Shown piece by piece: positions 30,801 to 39,338 of a stretch of DNA of 64,000 bases; the first letter of the stretch is position 1, and the number at the start of each line of letters is the position of its first letter. The DNA comes from an uncultured Granulosicoccaceae bacterium (lineage in GTDB: Bacteria > Pseudomonadota > Gammaproteobacteria > Granulosicoccales > Granulosicoccaceae). A program made the position numbers and the translations under genes. The notes below the pieces were generated by a model. The model saw only the letters and a program-made list of their open reading frames with translations, was not told the DNA's origin and did no database searches. Location of the stretch: positions 95,754 to 159,753 of the forward strand of contig CALFCF010000030.1 in NCBI GenBank assembly GCA_937951345.1, in the 5' to 3' direction.

Positions 30801-31340
30801 ATGAACATACTTGACCTGCTACTTTCGCCGGAAAACAAGGGAGCGATCGATCAGCTTTCCAAGAACTTTGATCTGACTCCACAACAAACCAACTCGGCGG
30901 TTAAAGAGCTTATTCCAGCCTTGACCCGTGGCCTTGAAAACAATACCAGCAAGGGACCGGGACTGGACGATTTACTGGCAGCATTGCAAAAAGGTAATCA
31001 CGGCACCTACCTCGATTCACCGGATGTGCTCGGGCAGTCGACAACCGCACGCGACGGCAACGACATACTGGGCCATGTCTTCGGCAATAAACAAGTCAGC
31101 AGAGATGTCGCCAGCCGGGCATCTGAGCGTTCCGGTATCGCTTCGGGTGTACTTAAAAAAATGTTGCCCATAGTTGCCACAATGGTGATGGCACAACTGG
31201 GCAAAAAGGTTCTTGGCGGTGGTAATACGGTTAATCGCAAAGCATCAACCGGGCTGATCGCATCGCTTCTCGATAGTGATCGCGATGGTGCCATATGGGA
31301 TGACCTATTGAGTATTGGCGCACGAGCGATGCTTCGATAG
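30801..31340 (+). CDS. DUF937 domain protein (YidB-like)
   Basis: A 179-aa protein with the DUF937 pattern: an N-terminal helical segment (LSKNFDLTPQQTNSAVKELI), LIPALTRGL, a Gly-rich middle (LGHVFGN), and a second helix pair around VASRASERSGIASGVLKKML followed by a hydrophobic LPIVATMVMAQLGKK. No signal peptide is visible. Family members such as E. coli YidB have no established enzymatic role. It is divergent from the L,D-transpeptidase, whose start is 134 bp away. Confidence 0.85.
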   Translation: MNILDLLLSPENKGAIDQLSKNFDLTPQQTNSAVKELIPALTRGLENNTSKGPGLDDLLAALQKGNHGTYLDSPDVLGQSTTARDGNDILGHVFGNKQVSRDVASRASERSGIASGVLKKMLPIVATMVMAQLGKKVLGGGNTVNRKASTGLIASLLDSDRDGAIWDDLLSIGARAMLR

Positions 31341-31686
31341 CTTGGTGTCACAGGTCCGAAGCGGTTTCAAAAACAATTCCGGCGCCGTATCCATAAGAGT
31401 GAATTTGTAAGAGTGAATCCGTAAAAGCAAATCCGTAAAAGTGAATCCATAAAAGTGAAAAGCAGTTCGGAACGCTCACAACAGCCAGAAGTATTGAATA
31501 AACAACATTTTTATCTGAACATTGTTACTAAAAGTTCAAGCCTGGGTTTTACCAATAGTTTCATCAAAAATTGAATCATAAGCGTCGTGAAGGACATTAT
31601 TAAAACAGCGCAAACGAATTATTTTAAAACCCGCATCCATTAACAATTACGCTAACCGCCGCTCCTTATCCGAAAATTTGTTTGTT
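31341..31686. other. Intergenic region with 14-bp tandem repeat array
   Basis: The 346-bp gap between the DUF937 gene and the acetyltransferase gene contains the tandem array listed at 31395-31462 and an AT-rich stretch upstream of 31687 that presumably holds the promoter of the aldehyde oxidoreductase operon. No consensus promoter was identified. Confidence 0.5.
31395..31462. repeat. 14-bp tandem repeat array, almost five units
   Basis: Units of 14 bp with consensus AAAAGTGAATCCGT run head to tail: 31395-31408, 31409-31422, 31423-31436, 31437-31450 and a partial unit 31451-31462. Copies differ by one to three bases. It is the longest of the intergenic tandem arrays here and lies upstream of the acetyltransferase/AOR operon. 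Confidence 0.9.
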
Positions 31687-32211
31687 ATGAGTCACCCCTG
31701 TAAAAGATCACGCATCAGGCTCGCCAGAGCGATCGATGCATGCGACATTTCACTGCTTTCACGTAGCGAAATTGAGCATGGGTTGCCGTGGGCCTGGCGA
31801 CCGGAAACTGTTGCCGGCGCGATAGCTAACCCGAATATGAATGTCATTGTCACCACGGCGCCTGCCGGTGCATCGCCCGCTTTTGACTCATCCGATGAAT
31901 CGTCCATGCAGTTAACCGGCTTCGCATTGGTGTATTTCGGGCGAACCCATGCGCACGTGGAATTATTGGCGGTACAACGCGGCTGGCGTCGACAAGGTAT
32001 TGGTCGTGAACTGCTTGACTGGCAGGTTGAGTCTGCCCGCACCGCGGGAATTCGCCACCTGACGCTGGAAGTTCGGAAGTCCAATGCCGCAGCACAGGCT
32101 TTTTATCGCGACTGCGGCTTTGAAGCCCGTGATACAGTCGGCGGTTATTACAACAACCGTGAAGATGCGTTGCGGATGTCTCGAAAGTTGGAGGTTTTAC
32201 ATGAATCCTAA
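31687..32211 (+). CDS. GNAT-family N-acetyltransferase (RimI-like)
   Basis: Cytoplasmic acetyl-CoA-dependent transferase of 174 aa. The acetyl-CoA loop is seen as RGWRRQGIGRELL, followed by TLEVRKSNAAAQAFYRDCGFE, which is close to the RimI family that acetylates protein N-termini. It is the first gene of an operon: its last 11 bp overlap the ferredoxin gene, whose ribosome-binding site GGAGG lies inside this gene. The tight coupling suggests a role linked to aldehyde oxidoreductase, but the substrate is unknown. The start is the ATG at 31687; an upstream TTG at 31678 is less likely. Confidence 0.9.
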   Translation: MSHPCKRSRIRLARAIDACDISLLSRSEIEHGLPWAWRPETVAGAIANPNMNVIVTTAPAGASPAFDSSDESSMQLTGFALVYFGRTHAHVELLAVQRGWRRQGIGRELLDWQVESARTAGIRHLTLEVRKSNAAAQAFYRDCGFEARDTVGGYYNNREDALRMSRKLEVLHES

Positions 32212-32608
32212 GCAACTGGTACTGGATGCAGACAAATGTACCAGCTGTCTGCAGTGTGAAATGGCATGCTCTCTGGAGCATGAAGGTCTTTTCAATCCGG
32301 CACGCTCGCGCATAAAGGTTTTTGAATTCGAGCATGGCAAGCGCTCGATTCCTTACACTTGCACGCAATGCGAAGAAGCCTGGTGCATGAAAGCATGCCC
32401 AACGGATGCTATCAGTATTAACGCGACACTTGGAACCAAGGTGGTTGATGAAAGCAAGTGTGTTGGCTGCAAAGTATGCACCATGGCCTGCCCTTACGGC
32501 ACCATCAACTACAACAGCTCAACCGGTAAGGTCAACAAGTGCAACCTCTGTGATGGTGATCCGCAATGTGTAAGCGCGTGTCCGACCGGTGCAATTACAT
32601 TTGCCTGA
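32201..32608 (+). CDS. Polyferredoxin with four [4Fe-4S] motifs, AOR electron-transfer subunit
   Basis: A 135-aa ferredoxin with sixteen cysteines in four sets (13-16-19-23, 54-57-62-66, 87-90-93-97, 114-117-123-127), enough for four [4Fe-4S] clusters. This is the DMSO-reductase-small-subunit type, and corresponds to the AorA-like subunit that accompanies bacterial tungsten aldehyde oxidoreductases. The ATG at 32201 follows GGAGG at 32190-32194; the longer upstream frame is acetyltransferase sequence in another frame. It lies 62 bp before the AOR gene and is inferred to carry its electrons. Confidence 0.94.
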   Translation: MNPKQLVLDADKCTSCLQCEMACSLEHEGLFNPARSRIKVFEFEHGKRSIPYTCTQCEEAWCMKACPTDAISINATLGTKVVDESKCVGCKVCTMACPYGTINYNSSTGKVNKCNLCDGDPQCVSACPTGAITFA

Positions 32609-32670
32609 TCACTTGAACAATCTACGTTTATAAAACTTCCGATCCCCGACGCATAGAGGCACGCACAGAG

Positions 32671-34506
32671 ATGGGCTGGCAAAAACAGATACTCCGGGTC
32701 AATCTCACTACCGGTGAGATAAAAAAAGAACCGTTAATAATGGACTGGGCACAGGATTATCTTGGTGGCCGCGGTTTGGCAACCAAGTACCTCTGGGAAG
32801 GTATGGACCCGTCAACAGATCCGATGTCGCCCGACAACATGTTGATCTTTGCAACAGGACCGCTGACCGGAACGATGGCAGCAACCGGTGGGCGATACAC
32901 TGTCGTCACTAAGGGTCCCCTCACCAACGCAATCGCCTGCTCCAATTCGGGCGGCAAATTCGGCGCTGAGTTGAAATTTGCAGGCTACGATATGCTGATA
33001 CTTGAAGGGCGTTCAGTAAAACCTGTCTATCTGGTGATTATCGATGACAAGGTCGAGTTAAAGGATGCTGCTGATTATTGGGGCACGACTGTCTGGCACA
33101 CTGAGGAAACACTCAAGGAAGTACACAAAGATCCACAGATAAAAGTTGCGTCAATAGGCGTTGCCGGTGAGCAGGGAGTCAAATACGCCTGTATTGTTAA
33201 TGATCTGCACCGTGCGGCGGGACGATCCGGGGTGGGTGCTGTCATGGGTTCAAAACACCTCAAAGCTATTGCGGTGCGTGGCACACAAGGGGTGTCTGTC
33301 GACAAGCCTAAAGTTTTCATGCAGGCAGCAACAGAAACCAAAGCCAGCCTTGAAGACGATGGCGGTCGCAAGTCCCTGACCAAGTACGGCACTAACGCGA
33401 TGATTGACACCATGAACGAATTTGGTGGCTTACCGACAGATAATTTTCGCAGCGTGCAGTTTGAGGGTACCGAAAATATTAACCCGGCTGCCATGGTAAG
33501 ACCCAATGCGAACGGTCATGTCAACCTCATCACCAACAAAGCCTGTTTCGGCTGCACGATTGCCTGTGGTCGTATTGCTCACATCGACCAGACACATTTC
33601 TCAGTGCGGGATCGAAAAGAATACTGGCATGCATCCGGTGGCCTTGAATACGAAACTGCGTATGCACTTGGACCCGTTGTCGGTATCGATGATATTGATG
33701 CGCTAACCTTTGCCGGCTATCTGATGAATGAGCATGGCATGGACCCGATATCTTTTGGCGTCACGCTGGCTGCAGCGATGGAGTTATATGATCTGGGTAT
33801 CATCGACAAACAAACAACCGGTGGTCTTGATCTGTCATTCGGTAATGCTGAAGCACTGACCACTTGCGCAGAGCTGACCGGCAAGCAGGAAGGCTTTGGT
33901 GTGGAGCTCGGACTTGGCGCAAAATTGTTGTGCCAGAAATATGGTCGACCTGAACTGGCCATGGTGGTTAAGGGGCAGGAGTTCGCCGGTTACGACTCAC
34001 GTGCACTGCAAGGTATGGGACTCGGATACGCAACCAGTAACCGGGGTGCCTGCCATCTTAAACATGATGTGTTCGCTGAGGACATGGACGATCAGACGGG
34101 TGCCGGCAAGGCGCAGCCGTGCAAAACATCGCAGGATAAGATCGCTATGGTCGACTCAACCGGTGCCTGTCTTTTTACTATGTCTGCCTGGGATACCGGT
34201 GAATTTCAGTTACTCGTCGATAGCGCATGCGAAGGCGGTTCTGACGGTACATGGGATAATGAACGACTGCTGCTGACGGGCGAGCGTATCTGGAATCTTG
34301 AACGCCGGTTTAACCTGAGTGCCGGGTTGACACGAGCTGACGACACTTTACCGCCGAGGCTGTTAAAAGAACCGGCCCCTTCCGGCGTTGCCGAAGGGCG
34401 TGTATCTGCACTTGATACGATGCTGCCCGAGTACTACTCACTTAGAGGCTGGACAGCTGAAGGCGTACCGACGGAGTCAACGCTCAACCGGCTCGGGCTC
34501 AGTTAG
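32671..34506 (+). CDS. aor: Aldehyde:ferredoxin oxidoreductase (tungsten-type)
   Basis: Oxidises aldehydes to carboxylic acids with a tungsten- or molybdenum-bispterin cofactor and one [4Fe-4S] cluster. The 611-aa length matches the family. The N-terminal domain starts GWQKQILRVNLTTGEI and contains LGGRGLATKYLW and FATGPLTGT. Cluster ligands are visible as Cys292, Cys295 and Cys299 (CFGCTIAC) and Cys500 (STGACLFT). Cofactor loops such as GRSGVGAVMGSKHLKAI are present. It is flanked by a polyferredoxin and a MoaD/ThiS-like gene. The choice of tungsten over molybdenum is from family knowledge and not visible in the sequence. The usual FAD subunit is not encoded next to it. Confidence 0.95.
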   Translation: MGWQKQILRVNLTTGEIKKEPLIMDWAQDYLGGRGLATKYLWEGMDPSTDPMSPDNMLIFATGPLTGTMAATGGRYTVVTKGPLTNAIACSNSGGKFGAELKFAGYDMLILEGRSVKPVYLVIIDDKVELKDAADYWGTTVWHTEETLKEVHKDPQIKVASIGVAGEQGVKYACIVNDLHRAAGRSGVGAVMGSKHLKAIAVRGTQGVSVDKPKVFMQAATETKASLEDDGGRKSLTKYGTNAMIDTMNEFGGLPTDNFRSVQFEGTENINPAAMVRPNANGHVNLITNKACFGCTIACGRIAHIDQTHFSVRDRKEYWHASGGLEYETAYALGPVVGIDDIDALTFAGYLMNEHGMDPISFGVTLAAAMELYDLGIIDKQTTGGLDLSFGNAEALTTCAELTGKQEGFGVELGLGAKLLCQKYGRPELAMVVKGQEFAGYDSRALQGMGLGYATSNRGACHLKHDVFAEDMDDQTGAGKAQPCKTSQDKIAMVDSTGACLFTMSAWDTGEFQLLVDSACEGGSDGTWDNERLLLTGERIWNLERRFNLSAGLTRADDTLPPRLLKEPAPSGVAEGRVSALDTMLPEYYSLRGWTAEGVPTESTLNRLGLS

Positions 34507-34611
34507 CTTCGGCACTTCAGCTAACTGCCTAACCCTGCTCCACCGTACAAGCGTGAACGTACACGGGCGATCATAGATTCGTAATTAAAAAAATCGAAAC
34601 AAACAACGCTC

Positions 34612-34920
34612 GTGATTACGCTGCATCTTAAGGTTGCTTCTTCGCTGCGCGATACGTTATGCGAAAGCGTGCGCGAAAGCACGGCCGCATCATCCCTTGA
34701 CGAATCGACGGCTGCGGAAATTATGCAATCCGGCAGATTGTCACTTCAGATGGAAGAAGGCAGCACGCCGTCGGATTTGCTGAACAAACTCGGTCTACCA
34801 ACCGAACAGCGACTGATGATAATTGTCGATGGCAAAATGGTCGCACGCACCGAATACGGGACGCGCGAGTTGACAGATGGTGTTACCGTGTCGCTTAACC
34901 CGCCTATACAAGCGGGTTGA
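34612..34920 (+). CDS. MoaD/ThiS-like beta-grasp protein of the AOR operon
   Basis: A 102-aa beta-grasp protein starting with GTG. The fold shows in the first strand ITLHLKVASSLRD, the STPSDLLNKLGLP helix and the C-terminal DGVTVSLNPP. MoaD supplies sulfur for the pterin cofactor dithiolene, and AOR operons often encode a dedicated copy. The C-terminus is PIQAG, not the Gly-Gly that MoaD needs for thiocarboxylate formation, so it may require trimming, act structurally, or be impaired. It lies 105 bp after aor. Confidence 0.82.
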   Translation: MITLHLKVASSLRDTLCESVRESTAASSLDESTAAEIMQSGRLSLQMEEGSTPSDLLNKLGLPTEQRLMIIVDGKMVARTEYGTRELTDGVTVSLNPPIQAG

Positions 34921-34950
34921 TTACCTGAATATCGCTATCCAGCGGATTCA

Positions 34951-34978
34951 ATGCAACGATCACTATGCAACGATTGCT
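34951..34978. repeat. Imperfect 14-bp tandem duplication
   Basis: ATGCAACGATCACT is followed directly by ATGCAACGATTGCT. The second unit touches the last bases of the convergent surface-protein gene. Confidence 0.8.
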
Positions 34979-36842
34979 ATCGAGCGAATCGTGTATGAGT
35001 CGATTGCGATAGCATCAGTCCAAACTTCCTTGATCGCAACTGCACTAACAGTGCAATAAACGCCAGCAGGAACAAATTAAGCGCGCCACCACCACCGCCG
35101 GCGTTTGCCTGACCCGACTCAGCCGGATTGCCGTTAATTGACGGATCTGTTGCATCGGCCTCATCGTCATCAGAACCCGCATTGTCAGCATCGGTTTGGT
35201 CAGCATCCGGCTCAGGTTGCTCTGCTGCATCAATTACCATGACTGGCATAGTGTCAGAATCTTCCACAGCTTCAACTGATTCGTCCTCACCGGAATCGGA
35301 TTCGGATTCGGTCATATCTTCCGCATCGGTACCGGTATCAGCATCAGAGTTGTCACCGGTCTCCATCTCCTCTGGCTCTTGTGGAACCATCGCTACCACG
35401 ATTGCTTCTGCATCGTTGTTAGTGGTGTCGGGGTCGTTGTTGTTCGACAGACTGACAGAATGAACCTGTAGCCCAGGCTCCGTAACTTCGATATCGATGA
35501 TTGATGTTTGCGTGTTGCTACCGGCGAACACACCCAGATTACAAACAACCGGTTGAGCATGAATACATTGACTTGGAACGGCGATCAGCTCTGCACCTTC
35601 CGGTAATGTGTACGTGAGTTGTACCCCGTTTGCAGCCTCTGTCTGGCTGTTCTGCAGCGTAATGTTTATCTGCGTTCTTTCACCTACCGCGAGTGTTTGC
35701 GGGGTAGCGTCCACATCCAGACTCAAATCCACATCCGGCAACTCGCTGACACCATCAATGATCAAAGATGCGCTGTCGTTAAAAGGAGCCCGCTCAATCT
35801 CATCGGCAACAACACTCGCCGTTGTCTCCAGCGGCCCGGTGCCTGTAACATTTGCCTGGAAAATAAAATCATGCGATTCACCCGGTGCGGTCGGTTCAAG
35901 GTCTGCCAATTCACAGGTGACAATTCCACCGTTATGCGAACAATCGGATGGTCCGCCGACATAGTCAAAGCCAGCACCCAAATCGAGTGTGGTGATGACA
36001 TTGGTAGCGTGATCAAAAGGATCAAGATTTTCCAGGATCGCCGTGAAAAACACTGAGTCACCGATTGCGGCTTCCGGTACATCTGCCTCGAGCTGAACCT
36101 TCAAGTCGATCATGCCATCAGCAGACTCGATAAAACCGTCACGACAGCTGATGTTGTCAGCACCTGATGGCTCACAAACTCTTGTGTTGTTACTGAGGTC
36201 TTTGATCATTACAACGCGATCAAGCTCGAAACCATCCTCGCGCGCCTGAATTCGCAAGGTGTGCGTTCCTGCCGAAGGTATATCAAGGTATACGGTCTTC
36301 TCGCGCCCGCAACTGCCGTTACCGCCCGAATCCCGTTGTGCACTCGACCATACCCATTGATTCTTACCGCCGCACCATTGCACGCGTCGGCCGGCTTCGG
36401 GGAAATCATTATTGAGACCAACATGAGCACCGTTATCTTCGGTACCCGTCGAATACGCGCGCAGGTGCACGTAATAACGACCGTCTTCGGGGAAGTTCAC
36501 GCTGTAGGTCAGTTCGGGTCCGGAACCGGCACCCCAAAGGCTACCGCTCGGATGAAACTCATCGTCATGGGTTACGCGGTAGTCCGGTAGAACTTCCAGA
36601 TACTCCATGCCGCTGGCTGAATTAGAATGATTGCCATCCGGATCCTCTTCCTGCTGAGGTGTGCTTAGTTCGGTATGAACCCAGCGCAGTCCCTTATCTT
36701 CATATTCCTCAGCCTCAATCGCAATAGCGATATAGTCGCTGGTCTGTGTCGTCGTTTCTGCGAGAGCAAGCGTCGGGATCGCTGCCAGGGCTGTTAACGA
36801 AGTTACAGCTGTTGTCAGAACCGCAAAAGCACTGTGTTTCAT
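34977..36842 (-). CDS. Secreted surface protein with DUF11-type repeats and C-terminal anchor
   Basis: A 621-aa exported protein. The signal peptide ends near PTLALA; the ATG at 36842 gives this normal start, while the frame is open upstream to 36947. Residues about 30-235 form a beta-rich domain resembling carbohydrate-binding modules (YSVNFPEDGRYYVHLRAYS, GTHTLRIQAREDGFELD). Two DUF11/CARDB-type domains of surface proteins follow (about 255-370 and 380-490), then an acidic linker very rich in Asp, Glu and Ser, and a C-terminal Gly5-hydrophobic helix-Arg/Lys pattern similar to GlyGly-CTERM sorting tails. The tail runs 18 residues further than usual. Ligand and role are unknown. Confidence 0.85.
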   Translation of the reverse strand: MKHSAFAVLTTAVTSLTALAAIPTLALAETTTQTSDYIAIAIEAEEYEDKGLRWVHTELSTPQQEEDPDGNHSNSASGMEYLEVLPDYRVTHDDEFHPSGSLWGAGSGPELTYSVNFPEDGRYYVHLRAYSTGTEDNGAHVGLNNDFPEAGRRVQWCGGKNQWVWSSAQRDSGGNGSCGREKTVYLDIPSAGTHTLRIQAREDGFELDRVVMIKDLSNNTRVCEPSGADNISCRDGFIESADGMIDLKVQLEADVPEAAIGDSVFFTAILENLDPFDHATNVITTLDLGAGFDYVGGPSDCSHNGGIVTCELADLEPTAPGESHDFIFQANVTGTGPLETTASVVADEIERAPFNDSASLIIDGVSELPDVDLSLDVDATPQTLAVGERTQINITLQNSQTEAANGVQLTYTLPEGAELIAVPSQCIHAQPVVCNLGVFAGSNTQTSIIDIEVTEPGLQVHSVSLSNNNDPDTTNNDAEAIVVAMVPQEPEEMETGDNSDADTGTDAEDMTESESDSGEDESVEAVEDSDTMPVMVIDAAEQPEPDADQTDADNAGSDDDEADATDPSINGNPAESGQANAGGGGGALNLFLLAFIALLVQLRSRKFGLMLSQSTHTRFAR

Positions 36843-37419
36843 GGTCGGGTACCGTTCGATATATGCAATATATATCGGTCGATGCAACCCTTTTTCGTAT
36901 AGCCATACCTGCTTATTCAGCAGAATATTGCGTGAGAATGTCGGCAATTTTAGCCATCTTCTGGCCGTTATTGACAGAACTGAGACACACCCCGCAATGC
37001 CATGATCCGTACCGGAATAACAAAAAACCCCCGCCAGATGTGCATCAGACGCTTCTTGTACCGACTTCGATCAGGTGACATTCAGGCAATGTGTACTAGT
37101 ATCGTAAGTAGTCAGGATTAATTGCGCCTATAATCAGTATTGGAACAATAGTAAGGCGAGGAGTGAGGCGAGATCACCACGCCGATCAATGCTCAGACCT
37201 CTCGGGCCGTCGATGTTGTTTGGTCCGATGTTGTTTGGTCCGATGTTGTTTAGCCGATTCTGTGTAGCGCATATCGTAAAGCCGACCTTGATAACAGGAT
37301 GCCAACGGAATGCGCAAGAGCTGCCGACTGCAGTAACCCTGATCGAAACACCTACTTCACCTCGCGACACAACGTCGGGGTAATCCGTCGTACAGTTACA
37401 CGCACTGTGACATGCTGTT
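36843..37419. other. Intergenic region with 15-bp triple repeat
   Basis: The 577-bp region holds three 15-bp tandem units at 37211-37255. TATAAT occurs at 37129-37134 without a matching -35 box. Frames crossing it (for example minus 37134-37457, which encodes the repeat as Asn-Asn-Ile-Gly-Pro) have no ribosome-binding site and are not called. Confidence 0.45.
37211..37255. repeat. 15-bp tandem repeat, three units
   Basis: CGATGTTGTTTGGTC occurs twice perfectly (37211-37225, 37226-37240), followed by a third copy with two changes (37241-37255). It is intergenic. Confidence 0.9.
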
Positions 37420-37608
37420 ATGAAGCAAAAAAAATCACTGTCAGTAATCAGAGCCACTCTTCACCGGTTGTGGAATCAATTGCCTGCGATCCGGGAGCGC
37501 TCGACCAAAGAAGTCGTCGACCGGCATATGAAGCTGATTGCCTATTATCAGGATCAGTACGATCGTCTGATTGAAGCCAGTCGCACGACCCGGCCGGTCG
37601 AAGGCTAG
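37420..37608 (+). CDS. Possible small basic protein, unknown
   Basis: A 62-aa frame that starts MKQKKSLSVIRATLHRLWN and is predicted to be helical and positively charged (AYYQDQYDRLIEAS). There is no clear ribosome-binding site and no family was recognised. It is listed because the composition is protein-like and the region otherwise lacks a gene. It could be non-coding. Confidence 0.3.
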   Translation: MKQKKSLSVIRATLHRLWNQLPAIRERSTKEVVDRHMKLIAYYQDQYDRLIEASRTTRPVEG

Positions 37609-37733
37609 CCTGCAGTTACACACCCTACCCGTGCTGCAGGTATCAAATCACCTGCTCAACAAATCAGTCTTTAAACGATACGACAAACAGCAGCGGCTGT
37701 TCATGTTGGCTTCGTGCGTAACTTATGCCGTCG

Positions 37734-39338
37734 TTACATAAACAACAGTGCCGGCTGTTGTAACTTACCGCGTATCGCCTGAATGAAGCAGGCAGCGTCA
37801 TAACCATCGACAACGCGGTGGTCAAAAGATGAGCTGATGTTCATGACGCTAACCTGAGCTGGCTGCCCATCGACAAGCTCAAACCGCTGCATCAGTTTGT
37901 TGGGACCAATAATACTTGTTTCAGGGCGGTTGATCACCGGTGTAGTTGCAACACCTGCCAGTGCACCAAGACTGGTGACCGTAATCGTACTACCCTTTAA
38001 TTCATCAGGTGCGAGCCGGCCGGCGCGCGCGTCCTCCGCAAGTCTGTTTACTTCATCGGCGATTTCCCAGATCGATAGCTGACAGGCATTTCTTACAACC
38101 GGAACCATGAGCCCTGAAGGCGTCATTGTTGCCACCCCAAGATGTACGCGTTCGTACTGTTCCAGCACATCATTGACATCATCATAACGCGCGTTGCATT
38201 GCGGCCATTGAGCGACACTTCGACACACTGCAAGCAGCACAAAATGCAATAACGATAACTTGGGCTGCTGTTCGTCGCGCTCAGCATTTAATTGCTGGCG
38301 CAGGTTTTCAAGCTGTCCAACGTTAACTTCTTCAATATAACTGAAGTGGGGAATATTCCTTTTAGCTTCCTGCATGCGCTCTGCAATCAACCGCCGCAGT
38401 CCAATCACGGGTACGGCATCCACTGCACCGCTATCATCGTTAGATGATGAGCCGTTGCTCGCAACACCAGTGGTAGCTTTCACAGGGGTTGCGGGTCGCG
38501 TGCTGATGTTTTCAACAGTCGCTGTTGGAGAAGATGCACGTGCGACGTTGTTTTTCTCAGGCAGATTACAATGTCTTTTGATATCTGCTTTGGTTACCCG
38601 TCCATCGCGACCAGTGCCTGCGATAGTCGCCAGATCAAGATCCAGATCACGGGCCAGACGACGTACCGCCGGTGACGCCGGCACAATCTCGCGCTGTGGC
38701 GTCAAGCGCACCACTTTGCCTGATTGCTCCGACCCGACACTGGCTGATACTGCATTAGCACCATTCGCTGCGTGCTGTGTACCATTTTGAGATGCCGGCG
38801 TCGCGGTAAGCGGGGTTGGCGCAGGTGACTTGATCGACGTTTGTTCAGGGCTTGCGGCAACGCCATCTTCGACCACACGAATTTTTGGCTTGACCGGTGG
38901 CAATGACGGCGTTTCCAGATCGCTTTCCGTTGGCGTTGGCGCAAGATCGTCTGCTGACACTACAGGTTCATCACTGATAACGTCTACACGATCAGACGCG
39001 TTGTTTGCTGTGGGGTCTGGCGAAATCGCTGGCGATACTGAAGCGCTGGCGGCTGCGTTTTTTTCGTCCGGTGCATTTGCAGCGTCCGGTGTTTCACCGG
39101 ACAGTACAAATTCGACAAAGTCCGCGCCGATGACCATCTTCTCACCAGCCTGACAACCGGTTTTGACCACTGTGCCACTAACCGGTGACGTGATTTCCAC
39201 CGTCGCTTTATCAGTCATAACATCAGCCAGTGGTGCGTCTTCAGCCACCTCATCACCGGGTGAGACGTGCCATGTGACAACTTCTGTTTCGACAATACCT
39301 TCGCCGATATCGGGCATTTTAAAAATGAAGTTAGCCAC
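37734..39338 (-). CDS. bkdB: Branched-chain 2-oxoacid dehydrogenase E2 (dihydrolipoyl acyltransferase)
   Basis: Core acyltransferase of the complex that converts branched-chain 2-oxoacids from Val, Leu and Ile to acyl-CoA. The 534-aa protein has a lipoyl domain with Lys44 (VMTDKATVEIT), a long Pro/Ala/Ser-rich linker (about 80-215), a peripheral-subunit-binding domain (ASPAVRRLARDLDLDLATI), a second linker, and the catalytic domain ending with the active-site DHRVVDG (His507). It starts with GTG overlapping the E1-beta TAG by one base (TAGTG). The linker is longer than in most Bkd E2 proteins. No E3 gene follows. Confidence 0.95.
   Translation of the reverse strand: MANFIFKMPDIGEGIVETEVVTWHVSPGDEVAEDAPLADVMTDKATVEITSPVSGTVVKTGCQAGEKMVIGADFVEFVLSGETPDAANAPDEKNAAASASVSPAISPDPTANNASDRVDVISDEPVVSADDLAPTPTESDLETPSLPPVKPKIRVVEDGVAASPEQTSIKSPAPTPLTATPASQNGTQHAANGANAVSASVGSEQSGKVVRLTPQREIVPASPAVRRLARDLDLDLATIAGTGRDGRVTKADIKRHCNLPEKNNVARASSPTATVENISTRPATPVKATTGVASNGSSSNDDSGAVDAVPVIGLRRLIAERMQEAKRNIPHFSYIEEVNVGQLENLRQQLNAERDEQQPKLSLLHFVLLAVCRSVAQWPQCNARYDDVNDVLEQYERVHLGVATMTPSGLMVPVVRNACQLSIWEIADEVNRLAEDARAGRLAPDELKGSTITVTSLGALAGVATTPVINRPETSIIGPNKLMQRFELVDGQPAQVSVMNISSSFDHRVVDGYDAACFIQAIRGKLQQPALLFM

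Noticed and set aside
31395..31462. Tandem array as a CRISPR
   Set aside because: Units are contiguous 14-mers without spacers and there are no cas genes.
37129..37134. TATAAT box in the spacer upstream of 37420
   Set aside because: No -35 sequence at 16-18 bp; a single -10-like box is not enough.
37134..37457. 107-codon minus-strand ORF with repeated Asn-Asn-Ile-Gly-Pro
   Set aside because: The peptide repeat is only the translation of the 15-bp DNA repeat, and the frame has no start signal.
37299..37574. 91-codon plus-strand ORF overlapping the 62-codon candidate
   Set aside because: Composition is not protein-like and it overlaps the slightly better 37420-37608 frame.
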